DNA of 11,876 nucleotides. Source: Bacillota bacterium. GTDB lineage: Bacteria; Bacillota; Clostridia; Christensenellales; Aristaeellaceae. The DNA is taken from positions 1-11,876 of the forward strand of contig WRGP01000204.1 in assembly GCA_009787135.1 (NCBI GenBank), given 5' to 3'. Of the stretch, positions 1-6,545 are shown piece by piece. The translations under genes were made by a program, and so were the position numbers. The stretch's first letter is position 1, and every line of letters begins with the position of its first letter. The notes under the pieces were generated by a model. It saw only the letters and a list, made by a program, of their open reading frames with translations. It searched no databases and was not told where the DNA came from.

Positions 1-34
1 CTTCCTCCCTAAAAAACCTTCCTTGCATCTCCAT
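1..34 (-). CDS. possible 5' end of a gene running off the left edge
   Basis: An ATG on the minus strand (34 to 32) is followed by ten more open codons (M-E-M-Q-G-R-F-F-R-E-E) to the window edge. It is preceded by an AAGGAG Shine-Dalgarno-like run eight bases upstream. The + strand here is a long pyrimidine tract, so the purine-rich RBS could be chance. If real, the gene would be divergent from the SLOG gene at 106. Product unknown; eleven codons are too few to recognise. Confidence 0.25.
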   Translation of the reverse strand, partial: MEMQGRFFREE

Positions 35-105
35 GACCTTCACTCCTTCCCCGCTCTTCCCTGTTCTTAATCGTCGAACTCACGTTATTAAAGGAAATTG
101 ACCCT

Positions 106-666
106 TTGCAATCTGTCTGTTTCTCCGGCCACCGCCCTGACCGTCTGCCGGGCCAAGGCAGCCCTGACGAACCCGAGACGCAAAGGCTTCTCGCCGCGCT
201 GCGGGAACGGGTGGAAGACGCGATGAAGCGCGGCAAGGATACATTCCTCCACGGCATGATGGCGGGCTGGGACTTGCTGGCGGCGGAACAAGTGATTGCG
301 ATCAAGGAGCGGCATCCGCATATCCGGCTGGTCACCGTCATGCCCTATTGTAAAAACTTCTTTTTCCGCGAGAACTGCTGGACGGACGAATGGGTGAGGC
401 GGGCAAAGGAAATCTGCGTGCGGCATGATATGTTCATAAGCGTGGCGGGGCAGTACCGCAAAGGCGTTTACTACGAGCGCAACCGTGTTCTTGTCGACCA
501 CGCCTCCGAGCTGATTTGCTATTGGGACGGCGGCACGGGCGGCACGAAACATACCGTTACGTATGCGCGGAGCAGAACGTTAGCCATCCACAATCTGTTT
601 ATTCCCCCAAGGTCTGTGGACATGGCCCGAAATGCCCGCATTTGGCTGGATTTTTATATAAGCTAA
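106..666 (+). CDS. SLOG superfamily / DUF1273 (YpsA-like) protein, copy 1
   Basis: A 186-residue protein of the DUF1273 branch of the SLOG Rossmann-like superfamily, whose members bind nucleotides or nucleotide-derived ligands; no enzymatic reaction is established for this branch. The family-defining N-terminal motif CFSGHRPDRLP (residues 5-15) is followed by F-L-H-G-M-M-A-G-W-D near 47-56, in place of the usual F-x-x-G-x-A-x-G-x-D loop. Y-E-R-N-R...V-D (123-131) corresponds to the usual RN..MVD segment, and D-G-G-T-G-G-T (141-147) to the GGT loop. The TTG at 106 is chosen as start because AAGGA lies at 91-95 and because the GHR motif sits near residue 10, as in relatives. The C-terminal 20 residues after the conserved core are not recognised. 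It has no signal peptide or membrane segment, so it is probably cytoplasmic. It is convergent with the patatin-like gene. A second family member lies at 7769. Confidence 0.85.
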   Translation: MQSVCFSGHRPDRLPGQGSPDEPETQRLLAALRERVEDAMKRGKDTFLHGMMAGWDLLAAEQVIAIKERHPHIRLVTVMPYCKNFFFRENCWTDEWVRRAKEICVRHDMFISVAGQYRKGVYYERNRVLVDHASELICYWDGGTGGTKHTVTYARSRTLAIHNLFIPPRSVDMARNARIWLDFYIS

Positions 667-765
667 GGCGGAGCGGGCCGCCGCGCCGGCCGCGGGCAGC
701 GCGGTATCGCGGAGAAAGCCAGCCGAAGACGGGCTGATAGTATTTTGCGGTTGCGTTCATAAGCC

Positions 766-1575
766 CTAGGCCTCCACCCCGGGGAACAGCACAATCTTTC
801 CCACCCGGCTCCCGGTCACCGCCTCAATCGCGGGGAGAGCCTTGATGGCGGCGGCCTTTCCCGCGCCAAACAAAGGGATCAGGGTATCGCGGCCCAGTAC
901 GCCCTTGCCGGGCGCGTATCCGCCGACGTTTACCACGATGTCCGCGCTGGGGGGCGGCGCGGCGACCATCGCGTGCGCGCACAGCGCCTGGCCGGCGGCG
1001 CGCGTCTCATGCCGGCCGCACCCGGCGTCCAGCACGCGCACGCAAATGACGTGCTCCGCGCCCATAGCGCGGAGGATGGACGGCAGCGCGCCGCGGAGCT
1101 GGCCCCCGCCGCAAAGCCTGTGCCCGCGCCAAGACATGGGCGGCAATACGCCGGGCGCGGCCATGGCGCAGCGCACCGCCGAGGCGACCAGCGCCTGCCG
1201 GCTCCACGGCCTGGGATCAGGCCGGATGGGCAGCATGGACGACAAAATCTGCACCGCGCCGGTTTCCAAATCAACGGTCGGCATGGCCAGCGGATACGTA
1301 TCGCGCAGCAGCGTGTCTTCAAACTGGCCGCGCAGCCGCTTGTTCAGCGCGCTGCTTCGCAGGGCCGCGCTGCTTCGCAGGGCCGCGCCGAATTTTTTGA
1401 CGCACGATTCTTGCAGCATGTCACAGGCAGCCAGCGCCGCGACCAGCGCCCCCGCGCCGCACCCGGCGAACATCATAGGCCGGACGCCCATCTCCATAAA
1501 CTGAAGCAGGGCGCCCACCTGCGCCGCGCACCTTGCCCCGCCGCCCTCCAGAGCGATTCCAAGCCGCATCGACAT
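766..1575 (-). CDS. patatin-like phospholipase family protein, probable pseudoenzyme
   Basis: A 269-residue patatin-fold protein. The oxyanion-loop motif E-G-G-G-A-R (10-15) sits just after the start, as in bacterial patatins, though the usual following Gly is Cys16. The nucleophile elbow, normally G-x-S-x-G, reads G-C-G-A-G (38-42), so the catalytic Ser is Gly40. The second dyad motif, normally D-G-G/A before N-x-x-P, reads C-G-G-G-Q-L-R-G-A-L-P (155-165) with no Asp. Later family features survive, including A-S-A-V-R-C-A-M-A-A-P-G-V-L-P-P (131-146) and M-G-A-E-H-V-I-C-V. Patatins hydrolyse acyl esters with a Ser-Asp dyad, so this copy is predicted to be inactive as a lipase. The frame is intact over its whole length. 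The ATG at 1575 has GGAGG eight bases upstream. The gene is divergent from the CotH gene. It is rich in Cys and Ala, and codes through an 18-bp tandem duplication (residues 66-77). The family call is fairly sure; the function is not. Confidence 0.8.
   Translation of the reverse strand: MSMRLGIALEGGGARCAAQVGALLQFMEMGVRPMMFAGCGAGALVAALAACDMLQESCVKKFGAALRSSAALRSSALNKRLRGQFEDTLLRDTYPLAMPTVDLETGAVQILSSMLPIRPDPRPWSRQALVASAVRCAMAAPGVLPPMSWRGHRLCGGGQLRGALPSILRAMGAEHVICVRVLDAGCGRHETRAAGQALCAHAMVAAPPPSADIVVNVGGYAPGKGVLGRDTLIPLFGAGKAAAIKALPAIEAVTGSRVGKIVLFPGVEA
1348..1388. repeat. 18-bp tandem duplication inside the patatin-like gene
   Basis: The unit GCTGCTTCGCAGGGCCGC occurs twice head to tail (1351-1368 and 1369-1386). 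Period-18 identity extends over 41 bases (1348-1388). It is in frame and duplicates six residues, giving L-R-S-S-A-A then L-R-S-S-A-L in the protein. The two copies are identical, which suggests a recent slippage event. Confidence 0.9.
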
Positions 1576-1695
1576 GCTTTTGCCCTCCTACCGCACGCTC
1601 CTCATCCCCTGCACCATCGTATGCGGCAATTTTTCATGAAATTTCTGTTTTTTTGTTGGGAAGCAAATCGGGGGCTAGCTCGTTTTGTCGGTATA

Positions 1696-1704
1696 TGGTA
1701 TAAT
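1696..1704 (+). promoter_or_regulatory. extended -10 promoter for the CotH operon
   Basis: TGGTATAAT is a consensus extended -10 element (TG-N-TATAAT). No good -35 hexamer is found 16-18 bp upstream, which is typical of extended -10 promoters. It lies 42 bases before the TTG start at 1746. The nagB promoter in this window has the same TG-N-TATAAT form. Confidence 0.65.
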
Positions 1705-1745
1705 AAAAACGGTTCTGCATGAATCCATAAAAAGGACGGTATCCC

Positions 1746-4700
1746 TTGCCAAAACTTGAGCGCGCGAGCACGCCGCGGCGCAGGCGGCCAGACTCCATAA
1801 AGCCGGCAAAAAGAGGCACGCCCATTCGAAACGGCCTCTTGCTGCTGATTTTCGCCGTGATGATCACGGTGATGGTGATCATTCTGCCCAGCGAACCCGC
1901 AAACCACCCGGCGACGGTGCTCGCGCCTGAGGGCGAAGCCGCCGTGGAGGCCGGACAGCCGGCGGACCTTCCCCTTCGCATTACCGAGATCATGTCCTCC
2001 AACAAGCATGGCTATCCGGACGAGCGCGGCCTGTATTCGGATTGGGTTGAAATCCACAACATAAGCGATGCGCCCGTCAGCCTAAAGGGCGTCGGCCTGT
2101 CAGACAGAGGAGACCGCATCAAGTTCTTATTCCCGGAGATGGAACTGGAAGCGGGCGGATATATTGTCGTGTTTTGCGATGGAACGAACAAGACCGATCC
2201 CAAAGAGCCGTTTCACGCGCGGTTTCATCTCTCCGCCCTGGGGGAAACCGTATATCTTTATGACCCCAACGGAATGGTATTCGATTCCGCAGAGGCGCCG
2301 CCGCTGTATTCAGACGCAGGCTATGCGCTGGCCAAAGATGGCTGGGCCGTGACGGAGCGGATCACGCCCGGCTATCCAAACGACGAGGCGGGCTATGAGG
2401 CGTTCCGTTCCTCTTTCGTCGCCTCGGCGAACGGGTTGGTGCTGAGCGAAATCTGCGCCGCCAACCGCACGCTCTTGACGGATGAGGACGGCGAAAATTC
2501 CGATTGGATCGAGATATACAACGGCGGCAGCGTGCCGGTGGACCTATCCTATTTCGCGCTGAGCAATAACGAGGCCAAGCCCCTTAAGTGGCGGTTTCCG
2601 CCGGGGTCGGTGGTGCAGCCCAATGAATTCTACGTCGTATTCGCGTCCGGTAAGGACCGTCCCGGCGGGGAAGGGAACCTGCCGCATACCAACTTTGGCC
2701 TCGCGGCGGAAGGCAAAACGGTTCTCCTGTCCGATTTTCTGGGCCGAACCGTGGACAGGATCACATACGATAATTTAGGCAAAGACGAATCCTATGGCCG
2801 TGTGCCGGGCGACTTTAGCACGTGGGAGGTCTTTAGGCAGCCCACGCCGGGCCTGCCAAACACCCGCCAAGGCGCGATGGAGATGGACAGGCGCATGCGC
2901 GCGCGCAATGAGAGCGGCGTGTTTATCTCCGAGGTAGCCACGGCCTGCATGGGGCTGCAAACGCCTTTTGGCCCCATGTCCTACGATTGGATTGAGCTGT
3001 TTAACGCGTCGAAAGAACCGGTTGACCTGACCAACTGGGGGCTTTCCGATGACGTGGGCCGCCCCCGCAAGTGGCAGTTCCCGGAGGAAACAATTGTTGA
3101 GCCGGGGGAATATCTGCTGGTTTTCGCCAGCGGGCTGACGCAGCGCCCCCCGGGGGAAACGGATACGCTGCACGCGGGATTCAGCCTGAGCTCGCAGGGC
3201 GAGGCGGTGGTGTTCTGCGACCCGCGGGGCCACGTGCTGGATAAGCTGGTCGTCCCAAGGCTCGCGATCAATAATTCCTACGGGCGCGATTTTGACCAGG
3301 GAGGTCTTTTTTATTATGAGAAACCGACGGCCGGCAAAAGGAACACGGCGCAGGGCTATTTAGGCTATGCCGGGCAGCCGGTGATCGAAACAAAAAGCGG
3401 CCTGATCACGCGGCCGACCGCCGTTACGATTTCCGCGCCGGCGGATGTGGCTGTCCGCTACACGCTGGACGGCGCCGAGCCCGCCGGGGGCGTCGGCCAG
3501 GCGTATACCGGCCCCATCATCGTGCCGGATAGCGCCGTGGTTCGCGCGCGGGGGTTTCGGGAAGGGTACATACCCTCTGAAATCGTCACGAAAACGTATT
3601 TGTTTAACGCCTATCATATCCTGCCGATCATCGCTGTGACCGTGGACCCGGACGACCTGTGGGACCCTCTCACAGGCATTTACGCCGACGGCGACGGGGA
3701 TACCTTTGAGGTACATCCGTTCCAAAAGGCGACGTACTATCAAATCAACAAGACGCGCGCCATGCGCGAGCGGCCCGGGTACTTCGAGCTTTTCTCCGCC
3801 GAAGGCGAACCGATCCTGGACCAGGGCGCCGCTATACAGCTGCACGGAAACTTTAGCCTGGACCTTGCGCAAAAAAGCTTTCGGATCACCGCCAAGCCCA
3901 AGTACGGTTCCTTCTCGTTTGCGTACCCGTTCTTTGACGACCGGCCATACGGCGAATACCGGGGCCTTATCCTGCGAAACGGGGGCGTCGAGGGCTCCTA
4001 TACCAGAATCGTCGACGCGCTGACGGCAAAAATTGTCGATTGGACGGACTCGACGCTGCTGACCATGGCGTCAACGCCCGTGATCGTCTACCTTAACGGC
4101 GCGTACTGGGGCCAGTATGAGATCCGCGAGCGCATCAACAAGTACCATGTCGCCATGGCCGAAGGCTGGAGCGATCCGGAGGATATGGATTTTATCAAGG
4201 CCAACAATACCGTTCTCAGCGGCTCGTTTGACAACTATAGAGCGCTCTTTCATTTCATCAGCGGCAATGATCTGAGCAATCCCGCCGCGTTTGAGACGCT
4301 CATGAACTGGATAGACATGACCAATTACTTGGATTTCATGATTTTTGAGACGTACTTTGGCAATACGGACACGCTGAACATCAAGTTCTACCGGCAGCAT
4401 AGGCCGGACGCGAAGTGGCGCTGGATTTTCTTTGATCTGGACTGGGGTTTCTGGCAGCGGGATACGAACGGCTTTAAAACTTGGCTCAAAGAAGAAGGAA
4501 CAGGCCCCATGAACGGCGACGGCTGGCTTATCCGCGCGATCTTGCGCTCGCCGCAGGGGAAAGATATGTTCCTCCGGCGCTATGGAGAGCTGTGGCCCTA
4601 TCTGACGGACGCGGACCGGATCATCGCCCTGATTGACGAGATGGTAACGGAGATGGAGCCTGAGATGGGCCTGCACTTCAACCGCTGGGCAGGGCAGACG

Positions 4701-4904
4701 CGGCCTGCCGTCGCTATAGATCCCTATCTCGCGCGCGATAACGCCATAGGCTATTGGCGTAGCAGGATCAACCGCCTGAAGAACATCGTCCGCGGCCGGC
4801 CGTACTACGTTTGGACACAGGCCAAGGAGTGGTTTTCGCTGACGGATGAGGAAATGCTCGCGTACTTTGGCCCCTGTCCGGCGCGGACGGAAGATATCTA
4901 TTAA
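1746..4904 (+). CDS. membrane-anchored CotH kinase family protein with three lamin-tail domains
   Basis: A 1052-residue protein. A short basic N-terminus (R11-R14, K19-R23) precedes one hydrophobic segment (about 29-47), giving a signal anchor with the rest outside the cell. Three lamin-tail (LTD) repeats follow at about 78-210, 230-372 and 391-532. Each has I-x-E-x-x...S/Y-D-W-I/V-E-I/L-x-N, then L-S-D/N and a W/F-x-F-P turn; the second and third keep S-Y-G-R. A chitobiase C-terminal-like domain (about 549-617, Y-T-L-D-G-A-E-P) leads into the CotH domain (about 625-1010). That domain shows L-N-G-A-Y-W-G-Q-Y-E-I-R-E-R (783-796), E-T-Y-F-G-N-T-D-T-L-N-I-K-F-Y (868-882) and W-I-F-F-D-L-D-W-G-F (893-902). 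The D-L-D motif matches the metal-binding acidic motif of spore-coat kinase CotH, so ATP-dependent protein phosphorylation is plausible but unproven here. The TTG start has AAAGGA nine bases upstream. It is first in a unit with DUF4956 and VTC genes. Spore coat CotH is far shorter, and this architecture suggests a cell-surface role. Confidence 0.9.
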   Translation: MPKLERASTPRRRRPDSIKPAKRGTPIRNGLLLLIFAVMITVMVIILPSEPANHPATVLAPEGEAAVEAGQPADLPLRITEIMSSNKHGYPDERGLYSDWVEIHNISDAPVSLKGVGLSDRGDRIKFLFPEMELEAGGYIVVFCDGTNKTDPKEPFHARFHLSALGETVYLYDPNGMVFDSAEAPPLYSDAGYALAKDGWAVTERITPGYPNDEAGYEAFRSSFVASANGLVLSEICAANRTLLTDEDGENSDWIEIYNGGSVPVDLSYFALSNNEAKPLKWRFPPGSVVQPNEFYVVFASGKDRPGGEGNLPHTNFGLAAEGKTVLLSDFLGRTVDRITYDNLGKDESYGRVPGDFSTWEVFRQPTPGLPNTRQGAMEMDRRMRARNESGVFISEVATACMGLQTPFGPMSYDWIELFNASKEPVDLTNWGLSDDVGRPRKWQFPEETIVEPGEYLLVFASGLTQRPPGETDTLHAGFSLSSQGEAVVFCDPRGHVLDKLVVPRLAINNSYGRDFDQGGLFYYEKPTAGKRNTAQGYLGYAGQPVIETKSGLITRPTAVTISAPADVAVRYTLDGAEPAGGVGQAYTGPIIVPDSAVVRARGFREGYIPSEIVTKTYLFNAYHILPIIAVTVDPDDLWDPLTGIYADGDGDTFEVHPFQKATYYQINKTRAMRERPGYFELFSAEGEPILDQGAAIQLHGNFSLDLAQKSFRITAKPKYGSFSFAYPFFDDRPYGEYRGLILRNGGVEGSYTRIVDALTAKIVDWTDSTLLTMASTPVIVYLNGAYWGQYEIRERINKYHVAMAEGWSDPEDMDFIKANNTVLSGSFDNYRALFHFISGNDLSNPAAFETLMNWIDMTNYLDFMIFETYFGNTDTLNIKFYRQHRPDAKWRWIFFDLDWGFWQRDTNGFKTWLKEEGTGPMNGDGWLIRAILRSPQGKDMFLRRYGELWPYLTDADRIIALIDEMVTEMEPEMGLHFNRWAGQTRPAVAIDPYLARDNAIGYWRSRINRLKNIVRGRPYYVWTQAKEWFSLTDEEMLAYFGPCPARTEDIY

Positions 4905-4930
4905 ATACACCAAAACGAGGAGGTTCTCCC

Positions 4931-5620
4931 ATGAACGAATCGCTTTCCGCCAAGGACCTGATTAAAAGCAGCGTGCTGGACGCCGTCTCTCAGCAGTTTA
5001 CGACGCTTACGCCGCTGAAAATGGTTATCGCGCTGCTGGTGGGCTTTGCCGTTGGCGTGATCATCGCGATGGTATATCGCCGTTCCTACCGCGGCGTGCT
5101 GTATTCGCCCTCTTTCGCGCTCACGCTCGTCATGCTCACGCTCATTACCACGCCGGTGGTCATGTGCATCAAGTCGAACATCTCGCTTTCCATGGGCATG
5201 GTCGGCGCGCTGTCTATCGTGCGTTTCCGCACGGCGGTCAAGGATCCCATGGACACGGCCTACATGTTCTGGGCGCTTACCATGGGCATTTTGCTCGGCG
5301 CGGAGATGTACCTCATCGCGCTGGTCGTGGTGCTGGGCATCGCGGTGATCGTGCTGCTGATGACCTTCGTGAAACTGCCCTCCGCCACGAGCTATCTGCT
5401 GGTGCTGCACTATGACGAGAGCGCCGCGCAGGCCGTGGACAGCATGCTCTCCCGCGTGAAGTACCGCCGCCTGCGCTCCAAGACCGTCACGCAAAACGGC
5501 GCGGAGATGACCGTCGAGGTGAGGCTGACCGAGCGGCAGGATGTCATTAGCCAGATGCTGGACATTGACGGCGTGTACGACGCCACGCTCGTGGCGTGCC
5601 AGAGCGAGGCGGGCGTCTGA
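4931..5620 (+). CDS. DUF4956 domain-containing membrane protein
   Basis: A 229-residue polytopic membrane protein. Hydrophobic segments lie at about 29-49, 59-80 and 111-147, the last long enough for two helices. The strongly conserved DUF4956 signature G-M-V-G-A-L-S-I-V-R-F-R-T-A-V-K-D-P (89-106), then D-T-A-Y-M-F-W-A-L, lies between membrane segments. A soluble C-terminal region (about 153-223) alternates strands and helices, and could be an ACT- or ferredoxin-like fold (inference). The ATG at 4931 has GAGGAGG seven bases upstream. The gene follows the CotH gene by 26 bases and is separated from the VTC gene by one base, so the three are almost certainly co-transcribed. The family has no established biochemical function. 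Its repeated linkage to VTC and CotH genes in Firmicutes (from general knowledge, not checked here) suggests it works with polyphosphate synthesis or surface phosphorylation. Confidence 0.88.
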   Translation: MNESLSAKDLIKSSVLDAVSQQFTTLTPLKMVIALLVGFAVGVIIAMVYRRSYRGVLYSPSFALTLVMLTLITTPVVMCIKSNISLSMGMVGALSIVRFRTAVKDPMDTAYMFWALTMGILLGAEMYLIALVVVLGIAVIVLLMTFVKLPSATSYLLVLHYDESAAQAVDSMLSRVKYRRLRSKTVTQNGAEMTVEVRLTERQDVISQMLDIDGVYDATLVACQSEAGV

Positions 5621-5621
5621 T

Positions 5622-6320
5622 ATGGCTCACCCTTCCGTCCGCCACGAGCTGAAGTTTTTCATCAACTATGGCGAGTATGTGCATCTAAGCCGCACGCTGG
5701 ACTATGCGCTCAAAAGGGATCCGGCGGGGGACGAGTATAACGATTACGCTGTCCGCTCGCTTTATTTTGATACGGTTTTTGACGATTTTCTGCAGGAGAA
5801 AATCAGCGGTATCGGCGACCGCAGGAAGTACCGCATCCGCATCTATAATTTTAAGGATAAGCAGATCAAGCTGGAGCGCAAGTCAAAATTTGGCGACCTG
5901 ATCACCAAGGACGGCATTGAAATCCCCCGGGATTTGGCCGAGCAGCTGATCGCGTGCGATCCAACAGGCCTGGACAGAACAGGCATACCCTTGCTGCACG
6001 ATATGTTCCGCGAGATGAAGACGTGCCTCCTGCGCCCCACCGTGATCGTGGACTATATCCGCGAGGCGTATACCCATCCCGCGGAGGAGGTGCGAATTAC
6101 CTTTGACAAAAAGCTGCATACGGGCGTTACGCAGACGGACCTGTTCAACCGCTACCTGCCCACAATGCCCGCGCTGGACGATAACCTCATCGTGCTGGAG
6201 GTGAAATTCAACCGCGTGCTGCCGGATTATATCCGGACCCTGCTGTCGGCGGCCACGGCGGAGCGCCTGGCCATCTCCAAATACGTTATCTGCCGGCGGT
6301 TTGAGGGAAAGGAGTATTGA
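5622..6320 (+). CDS. VTC-domain polyphosphate polymerase
   Basis: A 232-residue single VTC domain of the CYTH/triphosphate-tunnel superfamily. In yeast Vtc4 this domain makes polyphosphate from ATP. Tunnel-lining residues are present in order: R-H-E-L-K-F (7-12), V-R-S-L-Y-F-D-T (44-51), R-K-Y-R-I-R-I-Y (68-75), K-L-E-R-K (83-87), R-P-T...Y-I-R (138-147), R-I-T-F-D-K-K (158-164), L-E-V-K-F (192-196) and I-S-K-Y (218-221). All basic and acidic positions expected of an active tunnel appear kept. No SPX domain or membrane helix is present, so it is cytoplasmic or held at the membrane by a partner, probably the DUF4956 protein. The ATG at 5622 begins one base after the upstream stop. Its RBS (a GAGGCGGG-like run) is weak and distant, so translational coupling is likely. 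An in-frame extension to 5541 is rejected because it lies inside the upstream gene and precedes the conserved start. Confidence 0.9.
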   Translation: MAHPSVRHELKFFINYGEYVHLSRTLDYALKRDPAGDEYNDYAVRSLYFDTVFDDFLQEKISGIGDRRKYRIRIYNFKDKQIKLERKSKFGDLITKDGIEIPRDLAEQLIACDPTGLDRTGIPLLHDMFREMKTCLLRPTVIVDYIREAYTHPAEEVRITFDKKLHTGVTQTDLFNRYLPTMPALDDNLIVLEVKFNRVLPDYIRTLLSAATAERLAISKYVICRRFEGKEY

Positions 6321-6339
6321 GTATCAGTACGCCTTTACG

Positions 6340-6371
6340 GCCGGCTGAAGGGGAATCTCGCGGCTTTTTTT
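6340..6371 (+). terminator. putative weak terminator after the CotH-DUF4956-VTC unit
   Basis: GCCG (6340-6343) can pair with CGGC (6361-6364), extended by one G-T pair, and is followed directly by seven T. The loop is long (17 nt) and the stem short, so termination would be inefficient. It is placed correctly, 20 bases after the VTC stop. Confidence 0.35.
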
Positions 6372-6406
6372 CGAATTTTTTCCTATGATGATTGTTTCGC
6401 CGCGCT

Positions 6407-6434
6407 TTGTTTTACCGCCGGTTCGTGCTATAAT
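6407..6434 (+). promoter_or_regulatory. nagB promoter
   Basis: TTGTTT (-35, 6407-6412), a 16-bp spacer and TATAAT (-10, 6429-6434), preceded by TG-N to make an extended -10. Transcription would begin near 6441, leaving a leader of about 100 nt before nagB. Confidence 0.65.
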
Positions 6435-6436
6435 AA

Positions 6437-6489
6437 TTGGCGCTAACCGCGAAATCCGCCAAAAACACGAAGGTGCTGATCGGTTGGCG
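6437..6489. promoter_or_regulatory. inverted repeat at the nagB transcription start, with a third copy in the leader
   Basis: TTGGCG (6437-6442) and CGCCAA (6457-6462) form a 6-bp inverted repeat with a 14-bp gap. It overlaps the predicted start of transcription, an operator-like place. A further TTGGCG lies at 6484-6489 and could pair with the 6457 copy in the mRNA, with a 21-nt loop. It matches no operator I know for NagR, NagC or LacI-type regulators. No regulator gene is adjacent. Confidence 0.35.
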
Positions 6490-6506
6490 AAGGTAGAAAG
6501 GCCATT

Positions 6507-6545
6507 ATGCTTTACTGTCTGTTAACAAGGGGAGCCTTTAGATGA
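6507..6545 (+). CDS. possible 12-codon leader reading frame overlapping the nagB start
   Basis: ATG at 6507 opens M-L-Y-C-L-L-T-R-G-A-F-R and stops at TGA 6543-6545, which overlaps the nagB ATG (6542-6544) as ATGA. AGAAAGG lies six bases before it. Such overlaps often couple translation, but a frame this short can easily arise by chance. Its body also contains the nagB RBS. Weakly supported. Confidence 0.25.
   Translation: MLYCLLTRGAFR

Noticed and set aside
667..765. Hairpins in the gap between SLOG copy 1 and the patatin-like gene (CCGCG-CCGGC-CGCGG at 681-695; CAGCC-N7-GGCTG at 720-736)
   Set aside because: Stems are only 5 bp, in very GC-rich sequence, and neither has an adjacent T run. 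Not convincing as terminators.
842..1504. 220-codon open frame on the + strand opposite the patatin-like gene
   Set aside because: It lies fully antisense to a gene with recognisable motifs and a good RBS. Its product is low-complexity Pro/Ala/Ser/Arg, as expected from GC-rich antisense sequence.
1631..1645. 10-bp palindrome TTTCATGAAA between the patatin-like and CotH genes
   Set aside because: Short, in AT-rich intergenic sequence and not repeated. No clear relation to either promoter.
4071..4913. 280-codon minus-strand open frame opposite the CotH kinase domain
   Set aside because: It overlaps the most conserved part of the CotH gene and shows no domain or RBS.
5541..5621. Upstream start for the VTC gene
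   Set aside because: It would overlap the DUF4956 gene by 80 bases and add an Arg/Ala/Cys-rich stretch before the conserved R-H-E-L-K start.
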